Origin: Xylocopa sonorina | Lineage: Eukaryota; Arthropoda; Insecta; Hymenoptera; Apidae | Reading direction: 5' to 3' | Length of the DNA: 64,000 bases | Assembly (NCBI RefSeq): GCF_050948175.1 | Contig: NW_027490264.1 | Location: 372,001-436,000, forward strand | Shown: in pieces, positions 1 through 11,840 of the stretch | Position numbering within the stretch: position 1 is the first letter of the stretch | Layout of the letters: the number at the start of each line of letters is the position of its first letter | Translations under genes and position numbers: made by a program | Notes under the pieces: generated by a model | Seen by the model: only the letters and a program-made list of their open reading frames with translations | Database searches by the model: none | What the model was told of the DNA's origin: nothing

Positions 1-1589
1 TGTCATGTATGCCTCTTATTCACTTCAAAAGAATGCAAATGCGACACTGCCTTGCAAGGATATAACGTTTCCAGATATCTACGTACCGTAGCAATAGGTT
101 TCTTACGCTTCTTAAAACGAGATATAGCATCACATTTCTATGTTTCATGATAAGATATAATATTCATTGCGAAGTGTCATGTATTCCTCGCATACACTTC
201 AAATGAATGTAAATGCGACACTTCCTTGCTAGGAAATAGCGTTTGCCGATGTCTACGTATCGTAGTAATAGTGTTCTAATGTTTCCTAAAACGCGATATC
301 GCATCTCATTTCTATGACTCATGATATGATATAATGTTCATTTCGAAGTGATATGTATTCCTCGTCTACACTTCAAGTGAATGTAAATGCGACACTTCCT
401 TGCTAGGAAATAGCGTTTGCAGATGTCTACGTTTCGAAGCAAAAGAGTTATAATGCTTCATATATCGCGATATCGCATCTCATACCTATGTTTCACGATA
501 AGATATAATATTCATTGTGAACTGTTATGTATACCTCGTATTCGCTTCCAAACAATGTAAATGCGACATTTGTATGCTAGGAAATAGCGTTTGCAAATGT
601 CTACGTATCGTAGCAATAGATTTCTAATGCTAGTTAAAACGCGATATCGCATCTCACTTCTGTTTTTCACGATAAGATATAATATTCATTGTGAAGTGTC
701 ATGTATACCTCGTATTCACTTCAAAAGAATGTAAATGCGACTATTCCTTGCTAGGAAATAGCGTTTGCAGATGCCTACGTATCGTAGCAATAGAGTTCTA
801 ATGCTACTTAAATCTCGATATCGCATATCGTTTCCATGTTTCGTGATAAGATATAATATTCATTGCGGAATGTCATGTATACCTCGTATTCACACCAAAC
901 GAATGTAAGTGCTACACTTCCTTGCTAGGAAATAGCGTATTCAGATGTCTACGTATCGTAGCAATAAGGTTCTAATGCTACTTGAATTGCGATATCGCAT
1001 ATCATATTTATGTTTCGTGATAAGATGTAATATTCATTGCGAAGTGTCATGTACACCTAGAATTCACTTCAAAAGAATGTAAATGCGACACTTCCATGCT
1101 AGGAAATAGCGTCTGCAGATCTCTACGCGTCGAGGCAGTAGAGTTCTAATGCTTCTTAAAAAGCGATATCGCATCTCATTTCTATGTTTCGTGATAAGTT
1201 ATAATATTCATTCCGATGTGTCATGTATACCTCGAATTCACTTCAAAAGAATGTAAATGCGACTATTGCTTGCTAGGAAATAGCGTTTGCAGATGTCTAC
1301 GTATCGTAGCAATAGAGTTCTAATGCTACTTAAATCGCGATATCGCATCCCATTTATATGTTTCGTGACAAGATATAATATTCATTGCGAAGTGTCAAGT
1401 ATACCTCTCATACACTTCAAATGAATGTAAATGCGACGTTTCCATCCTTGGGAATATCGTTTGCAGATGTCTACGTATCGTAGCAAAAGTGTCTTAATGC
1501 TTCTTAAAACGAGATGTCGCATTTCATTTATATGTTTCGTGATAAGATATAATATTCATTGCGAAGTGTCATGTATACCTCGATTTCAC

Positions 1590-2614
1590 TTCAAAAGAAT
1601 GTAAATGCGACTATTGCTTGCTAGGAAATAGCGTTTGCAGATGTCTACGTATCGTAGCAATAGTGTTCTAATGCTACTTAAATCGCGATATAGCATCTCA
1701 TTTATATGTATCGTGATAAGATATAATATTCATTGCGAAGTGGCATGTATGCCTCGTAGTCACTTCAGAAGAATGTAAGTGCGACACTTCCATGCTAGGA
1801 AAAAGCGTTTGCAGATGTCTCCGCATCGAGGCCATAGAGTTCTAATGCTTCTTAAAACGCGATATCGCATCTCATTTCTATGTTTCGTGATAAGATGTAA
1901 TATTCATTCCGAAGTGTCATGTATACCTCGAATTCACTTCAAAAGAATGTAAATGCGACACTTCCATGCTAGGAAATAGCGTTTGCAGATATCTCCGCAT
2001 CGAGGCAAAAGGGTTCTAATGCTTCTTATAACGCGATATCGCATCTCACTTCTATGTTACATGATAATATATAATGTTCATTGCGAAGTGTCACGTATAC
2101 CTCGTATTCACTTCAAAAGAATGTAAATGCGACTATTGCTTGCTAGGAAATAGCGTTTGCAGATGTCTATGTATCGTAGCAATAGAAATCTAATGCTACT
2201 TAAATCGCGATATCGCAGCTCATTTATATGTTTCGTGATGAGATACAATATTCATTGCGAAGTGTCATGTACACCTCAAATTCACGTCAAAAGAATGTAA
2301 ATGCGACACTTCCATGCTAGGAAATAGCGCCTGCGGATGTCTACGCGTCGAGGCAATAGAGTTCTAATGTTTCTCAGATCGCGATATCGCATCTCATTTC
2401 TATGATTCGTGATAAGTTATAATATTCATTCCGATGTGTCATGTATACCTCGAATTCACTTCAAAAGGATGTAAATGCGACACTTCCATGCTAGGAAATA
2501 GCGTTTGCAGATATCTTCGCTTCGAGGCAATAGGGTTCTAGTGCTTCTTAGAGGGCGATATCGCATCTTACTTCTATGTTACATGATAAGATGTAATGTT
2601 CAGTGCGAAGTGTC
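1590..2614 (+). repeat. Higher-order repeat copy A1 (about 6 monomers)
   Basis: This run of about 5.9 monomers is copied at 3156-4528. Shared private variants establish the pairing: TGGCATGTATGCCTCGTAGT at 1741 and 3307, and GGAAAAAGCG in the same monomers. The offset is exactly 1566 bp (9 monomers) in the left part and 1914 bp (11 monomers) in the right part, because copy A2 has gained a dimer. A few substitutions separate the copies, such as GCAGCTC versus GCAACTC and GAGGGCG versus GAGCGCG. Boundaries were read by eye. Confidence 0.85.
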
Positions 2615-3155
2615 ACTTATTCCTCGTATTCACTTCAAATGAATGTAAATGCGACACTTCCTTGTTAGGAAATAGCGTTTGCAGATGTCTACGCATCGAA
2701 GCAATAGAGTTCTAGTGCTTCTTAAAGCGTGATGTCGCAGCTTATTTCTATGTTTCATGATAAGACATAATATCCATTGCGAAATGTCATATATACCTCG
2801 TATTCACTTCAAACGAATGTAAATGCGACTATTCCCTGCTAGGAAATTGCGTTTGCAGATGCCTACGTATCGTAGCAATAGAGTTGTAGTGCTTCTCAAT
2901 ACGCGATATCGCATCTTATTTCTATGCTTCATGATAAGATATAATATTCATTGCGAAGTGTCATGTACACATCGTACTCACTTCAAAAGAATGTAAATGC
3001 GACACTTCCTGGCTAGGAAATAGCGTCTGCAGATGTCTACGCGTCGAGGCAATAGAGTTCTAATGCTTCTTAAAACGCGATATCGCATCTCACTACTATG
3101 TTTCATGATAAGATACAATATTCATTGCGAAGTGTCATGCATACCTCGTATTCAC

Positions 3156-4528
3156 TTCAAAAGAATGTAAATACGACTATTGCTTGCTAGGAAATAGCGT
3201 TTGCAGATGTCTACGTATCGTAGCAATAGTGTTCTAATGCTACTTAAATCGCGATATCGCATCTCATTTATATGTATCGTGATAAGATATAATATTCATT
3301 GCGAAGTGGCATGTATGCCTCGTAGTCACTTCAGAAGAATGTAAGTGCGACACTTCCATGCTAGGAAAAAGCGTTTGCAGATGTCTCCGCATCGAGGCCA
3401 TAGAGTTCTAATGCTTCTTAAAACGCGATATCGCATCTCATTTCTATGTTTCGTGATAAGATGTAATATTCATTCCGAAGTGTCATGTATACCTCGAATT
3501 CACTTCAAAAGAATGTAAATGCGACACTTCCATGCTAGGAAATAGCGTTTGCAGATATCTCCGCATCGAGGCAATAGGGTTCTAATGCTTCTTATAACGC
3601 GATATCGCATCTCACTTCTATGTTACATGATAATATATAATGTTCATTGCGAAGTGTCACGTATACCTCGTATTCACTTCAAAAGAATGTAAATGCAACT
3701 ATTGCTTGCTAGGAAATAGCGTTTGCAGATGTCTACGTATCGTAGCAATAGAAATCTAATGCTTCTTAAAACGCGATATCGCATCTCATTTCTATGTTTC
3801 GTGATAAGATGTAATATTCATTCCGAAGTGTCATGTATACCTCGAATTCACTTCAAAAGAATGTAAATGCGACACTTCCATGCTAGGAAATAGCGTTTGC
3901 AGATATCTCCGCATCGAGGCAATAGGGTTCTAATGCTTCTTATAACGCGATATCGCATCTCACTTCTATGTTACATGATAATATATAATGTTCATTGCGA
4001 AGTGTCACGTATACCTCGTATTCACTTCAAAAGAATGTAATTGCGACTATTGCTTGCTAGGAAATAGCGTTTGCAGATGTCTACGTATCGTAGCAATAGA
4101 AATCTAATGCTACTTAAATCGCGATATCGCAACTCATTTATATGTTTCGTGATGAGATACAATATTCATTGCGAAGTGTCATGTACACCTCAAATTCACG
4201 TCAAAAGAATGTAAATGCGACACTTCCATGCTAGGAAATAGCGCCTGCAGATGTCTACGCGTCGAGGCAATAGAGTTCTAATGTTTCTCAGATCGCGATA
4301 TCGCATCTCATTTCTATGATTCGTGATAAGTTATAATATTCATTCCGATGTGTCATGTATACCTCGAATTCACTTCAAAAGGATGTAAATGCGACACTTC
4401 CATGCTAGGAAATAGCGTTTGCAGATATCTTCGCTTCGAGGCAATAGGGTTCTAGTGCTTCTTAGAGCGCGATATCGCATCTTACTTCTATGTTACATGA
4501 TAAGATATAATGTTCAGTGCGAAGTGTC
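3156..4528 (+). repeat. Higher-order repeat copy A2, with an added dimer
   Basis: Second copy of the 1590-2614 segment. It is 348 bp longer because two monomers were duplicated inside it (3415-4110). The private variants of A1 reappear in the same order, and the match ends with GTTCAGTGCGAAGTGTC at 2614 and 4528, after which the two copies diverge. The copy arose by in-register tandem duplication followed by a second, smaller one. Confidence 0.85.
3415..4110 (+). repeat. Tandem dimer duplication (2 x 348 bp)
   Basis: Units 3415-3762 and 3763-4110 are almost identical. Both carry a TTCTTAAAACG monomer followed by a GAAATCTAATGC monomer. After 4110 the sequence returns to the TACTTAAATC variant found in copy A1. 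The unit is exactly two monomers long, so this is a local expansion newer than the 9-monomer duplication that contains it. Confidence 0.85.
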
Positions 4529-7500
4529 CTGTATGCCTCGTATTCACTTCAAAAGAATGTAAATGCGAATCTTCCTTGCAAGGAAATAGCGTTTGTAGAT
4601 GCCTACATATCGTAGCAATAGAATTCTAATGCTTCTTAGATCGCGATATCGCATCTCATTTATATGTATCGTGATAAGATATAATATTCATTGCGAAGTG
4701 TCGTGTATACCTCGCATTCACTTCAAAAGAATGTAAATGCGACGTTTCCATCCTTGGGAATATCGTTTGCAGATGTCGACGTATCGTAGCAAAAGTGTCT
4801 TAATGCTTCTTAAAACGAGATGTCGCATTTCATTTATATGTTTCGTGATAAGATATAATATTCATTGCGAAGTGTCATGTATACCTCGTATTCACTTCAG
4901 ATGAATGTAAGTCCGATACTTCCATGCTTGGAAATATCGTTTGCAGATGTCTCCGCATCGAGGCCATAGAGTTCTAATGCTTCTTAAAACGCGATATCGC
5001 ATCTCTCTCCTATGTTGCATGATAAGATATAATATTCATTACGAAGTGTCATGTATACCTCGTATTCACTTCAAAAGAATGTAAATGCGACTATTGCTTG
5101 CTAGGAAATAGCGTTTGCAGATGTCTAAGTATCGAAGCAATAAAGTTCTAATGCTTCTTAAAACGAGATATCGCACCTCATTCCTATGCATCATGATAAG
5201 ATATAATATTAATTGCGGAGTGGCATGTATACCTCGTCTACACTTGCAATGAATGTAAATGCGACACTTCCTTGCTAGGAAATATTTGCTTGCAGATGTC
5301 TACGTATCGAAGCAATAGAGTTCTAATGCTTCTTATATCGCGATATCGCATATCATTTCTATGTTTCATGATAAGATATAATATTCATTGCGAACTGTCA
5401 TGAATACCTCGGATACACTTCAATTGAATGTAAATGCGACACTTCTTTCCTAGGAAGTAGCTTTTTCAGATATCTACGTATCGAAGCAGTAGAGTTCTAA
5501 TGCATCTTAAAACGAGATATCGCATCTCATTACTATGCTTCATGATATGGTATAATATTCATTGCGGTGTGTCATGTATTCCTCGTCTACACATCAAATG
5601 ACTGTAAATGCGACAATTCCTTGCTAGGAAATAGCGCTTGTAGATGTTTACGTATCGAAGCAATAGAGTACTAATGCTTCTTATATCGCGATATCGCATC
5701 TCATTTCTATGTCTCGTGATAAGATATAATATTCATTGCGAAGTGTCATGTATACCTCGCATTCAATCCAAACGAATGTAAAAGCGAATCTTCCTTGCTA
5801 GGAATTAGCGTATTCAGATGTCTACGTATCGTAGCAATAGAGTTCTAATGCTACTTAAATAGCGATATCGCAACTCATTTCTATGTCTCGTGGTAAGTTA
5901 TATTATTCAATCCGAAGTGTCATGCATACCTCGAATTCACTTCAAAGAATGTATATGCGACACTTCCACGCTGGGAAATAGAGTTTGCAGATGTCTCCGC
6001 ATCGAGGCCGTAGAGTTCTAATGCTTCTTAAAACGCGATATCGCATCTCTCTTCCGTGTTTCGTGATAAGATATAATATTCATTGCGAAGTGTCATATAT
6101 GCCTCGTATTCCTTTCAAAAGAATGTAAATGCGACACTTCCTTGTTAGGGGTGGCGTTTGCAGATGTCTACGTATCGAAGCAATAGAGTTCTAATGCTTC
6201 TTAAATCGCCATATTACATCTCATTCCTATGTTTCATGACGAGATATAATTTTCATTGTGGAGTGTCATGTATACCACGCATACACTTCAAATGAATGTG
6301 AATGCGACACTTCCATGCTAGGAAATAGTGTTCGCAGATATCTACGTATCGAAGCAATAGTTTTCTAATGCTCCTTAAATCGTCATATCGCATCTCATAT
6401 CTGCGTTTCATGATAAGATATAATATTCATTGTGGAGTGTTATGTATACCTCGTATTCGTGTCTCGTAAACGCGACACTTCCTTGCTAGGAAGTAGCGCT
6501 TGCAGATGTCTACGTATCGAAGCAGTAGTGTTATAATGCTTCTTAAAACGCGATATCGCATCTCATTTCTTAGTTTCATGTTGAGATATAATATTCATTG
6601 CGAAGTGTCATGTATGCCTACTATTTACTTCAAAAGAATGTAGATGCGACACTTCCTTGCTAGGAAATAGCGTTTGCAGCTGTCTTCGTATCGTAGAAAT
6701 AGAGTTCTAATACTGCTTAAAACGCGATATGGCATCTTATTTCTACGTTTCATGATAAGATATAATATTCATTGAGAAGTGTCATGTATGCCTCGTATTC
6801 GCTTCAAAAGAATGTAAATGCGACACTTCCTTCCTAGGAAATAGCGTTTGCAGAGGTCTACGTTTCGTAGCAATAGAGTTCTAACGCTTCTTAAAACCCG
6901 ATATCGCACCTCATTCCTATGTTTCGTGATAAGGTATAATATTCATCTCAAAGTGTCATGTATGCCTCTTACTCACTTCAAAAGAATGCAAATGCGACAC
7001 TGCCTTGCAAGGATATAACGTTTCCAGATATCTACGTACCGTAGCAATAGGTTTCTTACGCTTCTTAAAACGAGATATCGCATCTCATTTCTATGTTTCA
7101 TGATAAGATATAATATTCATTGCGAAGTGTCATGTATACCTCGTATTCACTTCCAATAAATGTAAATGCGACACTTCCTTACTAGGAAATAGCGTTTGCA
7201 GATGTCTACGTAACGTAGCAATTGGGTTCTAATACTTCATAAAACGCGATATCGCATCTCATTTCTATGTTTCACGATAAGACATAATATCCATTGCGAA
7301 ATGTCATGTATACCTCGTATTCGCATCAAAAGAATGTAAATGCGACACTTCCTTGCTAGGAAATAGCGTTTGCAGAGTTTTACGTATCGTATCAATAGAG
7401 TTCTAATGCTTCTTAAAACGGGATATCGCATCTCATTTCTATGATTTATGATAAGATCTGTTATTCATTGCGAAGTGTCACTTATTCCTCGTATTCACTT

Positions 7501-9059
7501 CAAATGAATGTAAATGCGACTCTTCCTTGCTACCAAATAGCGTTTGCAGATGTCTACGTATCGAAGCAATAGATTTCTAATGCTTCTTGAAACGTGATGT
7601 CGCATCTTATTTCTATGTTTCATGATAAGAAATAATATCCATTGCGAAATGTCATGTATACCTCGTATTCACTACAAAAGAATGTAAATGCGACACTTCC
7701 TTGCTAGGAAATAGCGTTTGCAGATGTCTCCGCATCGAGGCCATACAGTTCTAATGCTTCTTAAAACGCGATATCGCACCTCACTTCTATGTTTCATGAT
7801 AAGATATAATATTCATTGCGATGTGTCATGTATACCTCGTATTCAGTACAAAAAAAGGTAAATGCGACTACTCCTTGCTAGGAGATAGCGTTTGCAGATG
7901 CCTACGTAACGTAGCAATAGAGTTGTAGTGCTTCTCAAAACGCGATATCGCATTTCATTTCTATGCTTCATGATAAGATATAAAATTCATTGCGAAGTGT
8001 CATGTATACCTCGTATTCACTCCAAACGAATGTAAATGCGACACTTTCTTGCTGGGAAGTAGCGTATTCAGATGTCTACGTATCGTAGCAATAGAGTTCT
8101 AATGCTACTTAAATCGCGATATCGCATCTCATTTCCATATTTCGTGATAAGATATAATATTCATTGCGAAGTGTCACGTATACCTCGTATACACTTCAGA
8201 AGAATGTAAATGCGACTATTGCTTGCTAGGAAATAGCGTTTGCAGATGTCTACGTATCGTAGCAATAGAGTTCTAATGCTACTTAAATCGCGATATCGCA
8301 TCTCGTTTATATGTTTCGTGGTAAGATATAATATTCATTGCGAAGTGTCATGTATACCTCGTATTCACTTCAAAACAATGCAAATCCGACGTTTCCATCC
8401 TTGGGAATATCGTTTGCAGATGTCTATGTATCGTAGCAATAGGATTCTAATGCTTCTTAAAACGAGATGTCGCATTTCATTTCTATGTTTCGTGATAAGA
8501 TCTATTATTCATTGCGAAGTGTCACTTATACCTCGTATTCACTTCAAATGAATGTAAATGCGACACTTCCTTGCTAGGAAATAGCGTTTGCAGATGTCTA
8601 CGTATCCAGGCAATAGTGCTCTAAAGCTTCTTAATACGCGATATCGCATGTCATTTCTACGTTTCATGATAAGATATAATATCCATTGCGAAGTGTCACT
8701 TATTCCTCGTATTCACTTCAAATGAATGTAAATGCGACACTTCCTTGCTAGGAAATAGCGTTTGCAGATGTCTACGTATCGAAGCAATAGAGTTCTAATG
8801 CTTCTTAAAACGTGATGTCGCAGCTTATTTCTATGTTTCATGATAAGACATAATATCCATCGCGAAATGTCATGTATACCTCGTATTCACTTCAAAAGAA
8901 TGTAAATGCGACTATTGCCTGCTATGAAATAGAGTTTGCAGATGTCTACGTATCGTAGCAATAGTTCTAATGCTTCTTAAGACGGGATATCGCATCTCAC
9001 TTCTATGTTTCATGTCAAGATATAATGTTCATTGCGAAGTGTTATGTATTCCTCGTAAA

Positions 9060-11404
9060 CGCATCTAAAGAATGTAAATGCGACACTTCCTTTGCTAGGT
9101 AATAGCGTTTGCAAATGTCTACGTATCGAAGCAATAGAGGTCTAAAGTTTCTTAAAACACGATATCGCATCTCATTTCTATGTTTCATGATAAGATCTAT
9201 TATTCATTGCGAAGTGTCACTTATACCTCGTATTCACATCAAATGAATGTAAATGCGACACTTCCTTCCTAGGAAATAGCGTTTGCAGATGTCTACGTAT
9301 CGAAGCAATAGTGTTATAATGCTTCATATATCGCGATATCGCATCTCATATCTATGTTTCATGATAAGATATAATATTCATTATGAAGTGTTATGTATAC
9401 CTTGTATTGGCTTCAAAAGTATGTAAATGCGACACTTCCTTGCTAGGAAGTAGCGTTTGCAGATGTCTACCTATCGAAGCAATAGAGTTCTAAATCTTCT
9501 TAAATCGCGATATTGCATCTCATTTCAATGATTCATGATAAGATATAATATTCATTGTGCAGAGTTATGTATTCTCGTCTACACTTCAAAAGAAAGTAGA
9601 TGCGACACTTCCTTGCTAGGAAATGACATTTGCAGATGTCTACGTATCGAAGCAATAGAGTTATAATGCTTCTTATATCGCGATATTGCATCTCATTTCT
9701 ATGTTTCATGATAAGATATAGTATTCATTGTGCAATGTTATGTACACATCGCATTCACTTCAAGAGAATGTAAATGAGACACTTCCTTGCTTGGAAATAG
9801 CGCTTGCAGGTGTCTACATATCGTAGCAATAGAGTTCTAATGCTAGTTAGAACCCGATATCGCATCTCACTTCTGTGTTTCACGATAAGATATAATTTTC
9901 ATTCCGAAGTGTCATGTATTCTCGTCTACAAATCAAAAGAATGTAAATGCAACAATTCCTTGCTAGGAAATAGCGTTTGCAGATGGCTAGGTATCGATGC
10001 AATAGAGTTATAATGGTTCTTATATCGCGATATCGCATCCCATTTCTATGTTTCATGATAAGATATTGTATTCATTGTGCAATGTTATGTATACATCGCA
10101 TTCACTTCAAAAGAATATAAATGCGACACTTCCATGCTAGGAAATAGCGTTTGCAAATGTCTACGTATCGTAGAAATAGAGTTCTAATGCTACTTAAAAC
10201 CCGATATCGCATCTCACTTCTGTGTTTCACGATAAGATATAATATTCATTGCGAAGTGTCATGTATTCTCGTCTACACTTCAAATGAATGTAAATGCGAT
10301 ACTTCCTTGCTAGGAAATTGCGTTTGCAGATGGCTGCGTATGTGTAGCATTAGAGTTCTCGTGCTTTTTAAGACGGGATATCGCATCTCATATCTATGTT
10401 TCATGATAAGATAATATTCATTGCGAAGTGCTATGTATACCTCGTATTCGTTTCAAAAGAATGTAAATGCGACACCTCCATGCTAGGAAATAGCGTTTGC
10501 AAATGTCTACGTATCGTAGCAATAGAGTTATAATGCTTCATATATCGCGATATCGTATCTCATTTCTATGTTTCATGATAAGATATAATTTGCATTGTGG
10601 AGTGATATGTAAACCTCGTATTCACTTCACAAGAATGTAAGTGCGACACTTCCTTGCTAGGAAGTAGCGTTTGCAGATGTCTACGTATCGAAGCAATAGA
10701 GTTCTAAAGCTTCTTAAATCGCGATATTGCATCTCATATCTATGTTTCATGATAAGATATAATATTCTTTTGTGGAGTGTTATGTATCCTCGTCTACACT
10801 TCAAAGGAATGTAAATGCGACACTTCCGTGCTAGGAAATAGCGTTTGCAGATGTCTACGTATCGTAGAAATAGAGTTCTAGTGCTTGTTAAAATGCGAAA
10901 TCGCATCTCACTTCTATGTTTTATGATGAAATATAATATTCATTGCGAAGTGTTATGTATACCTCGCATACACTTCAAACCAATGTAAATGTGACACTTC
11001 GTTGCTAGGAAATAGCGTTTGCAGATGTCTATGTATCGAAGCAATAGATTTATAATGCTTCATATATCGCGATATCGCATCTCACTTCTATGTTTCATGA
11101 TAAGATATAATCTTTATTGCGAAGTGTCATGTATACCTCGTCTACACTTCAAAAGAATGTAAATGCCACACATCCTGGCTAAGAAGTAGCGTTTCCGTAT
11201 GTCTACCTATCGAAGCAATAAAGTTCTAATGCTTCTTAGAACGCGATATCGCATCTCATTTTTATTTTTCATGATAAGATATAATATTCATTGCGAAGTG
11301 TCATGTATTTTCGTCTACACGTCAAGAGAATGTAAATGCAACACTTCCTTGCTAGGGTATAGCGTTTCCAGATGTCTAGGCATTGAAGCAATAGAGTTCT
11401 AATG
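9060..11404 (+). repeat. Island-proximal divergent satellite zone, left side
   Basis: The last 2.3 kb of block L before the island is enriched in the GAAGCAATAG form of the hairpin region (9130, 9305, 9475, 9645, 10690, 11036, 11210, 11385). It has more private substitutions and small indels than the 1-5 kb part. The same subfamily, in reverse, borders the island on the right. Array edges commonly keep older, less homogenised monomers, so I read this as an original array margin. Zone limits are soft. Confidence 0.6.
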
Positions 11405-11429
11405 GGGAGGGGTAGAGGTCCTTCTCACA
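11405..11429 (-). other. Fragment resembling the start of the right-hand LTR
   Basis: Read on the minus strand from 11429, the sequence begins TGTGAGAAGGACCTCTACC. The putative LTR at the other end of the island begins, from 16337 on the minus strand, TGTGAGAAGGTCCTCAACC. That is 17 of 19 matching bases in the same orientation at the two island edges. Beyond 25 bp the left copy is cut off by satellite. It could be the stub of a second LTR, in which case the island would be the interior of a decayed element. It could also be a chance short match. Confidence 0.35.
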
Positions 11430-11840
11430 CCCGAGAACCATCCTGTTTGTCTCCATGGACTATGGCAGCGGTCTTATCGTTGCAGAGCTGTCGATCCTAT
11501 CCTTCGGGCTTCAGGGTCTCTTCTTGCTCACTTCTCGACTCCTCCACCGTCGAGCCCGTTACGCTACCTCGGCGCACAGCCCTTCCACGAACCTGCGGTC
11601 TTATTATCCGCCGAAGAGGCGTCTTATGTGTCGCTTCTTCCATCAGCCCGCCAGTCTAATCCGTAGAACGGAGAGAGAGAAACGAACGGGGGGAGGGGGG
11701 ACGTTCTACCATCGTGTATTTCACGCTCCTCGCAAATACAGCTAGCGCGATGGTCCGTGTCGCGCTTCTCGCATGGGTGGTGATCTGCGAGCTAGTCTAA
11801 CCGTAGCAGGGGGGGGGGGGGTGTGTGAGCGAGCCTTGTG
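11430..11840. repeat. GC-rich segment with degenerate 141-bp duplication and oligo-G runs
   Basis: This stretch is far richer in G and C than the rest of the window. AGTCTAATCCGTAG at 11653-11666 recurs as AGTCTAACCGTAG at 11794-11806, offset about 141 bp, with weaker similarity upstream (TGTGTCGCTTCTTCCAT and CGTGTCGCGCTTCTCGCAT). Each copy is followed by an oligo-G run: GGGGGGAGGGGGG at 11688-11700 and 13 consecutive G at 11809-11821. Two overlapping plus-strand open frames of 85 and 96 codons (11402-11745) have no recognisable domain and look fortuitous. The purine-rich runs could be polypurine tracts of a retroelement or simply G-rich low-complexity DNA. I do not recognise the sequence. 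Confidence 0.5.

Larger units (their letters stand above)
1..11404 (+). repeat. 174-bp satellite array, block L (forward orientation)
   Basis: About 65 head-to-tail monomers of 174 bp; the landmark TTCATTGCGA recurs at 163, 337 (variant), 511 (variant) and 685. In each monomer, counted from that landmark, GAAGTGTC lies near 9-16, GACACTTC near 55-62, the hairpin TTCCT-TGCT-AGGAA near 61, CTACG-TAT-CGTAG near 91, GCGATATCGC near 131 and TGATAAGATA near 160. The block runs off the left edge of the window and stops abruptly after GAGTTCTAATG at 11404, in mid-monomer. It contains several subfamilies and internal higher-order duplications. Short open frames inside it (for example 8240-8551) are by-products of a period divisible by three. 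No gene is supported. A role as centromeric or pericentromeric DNA is inferred from monomer length, scale and higher-order structure; it is not shown. Confidence 0.97.

Noticed and set aside
8240..8551. Open frame of 103 codons in the satellite, and its relatives at 10151, 10622, 31350, 33350, 38800, 45738, 48868 and others
   Set aside because: They are translations of two or more successive 174-bp monomers, recur in both orientations, have no consistent start or stop, and show no domain. They are by-products of a period divisible by three.
11402..11745. Two overlapping plus-strand frames (85 and 96 codons) at the left island edge
   Set aside because: Both are open because of GC-rich composition. 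The first starts inside satellite, neither has a recognisable motif, and they lie over a degenerate repeat with G runs.
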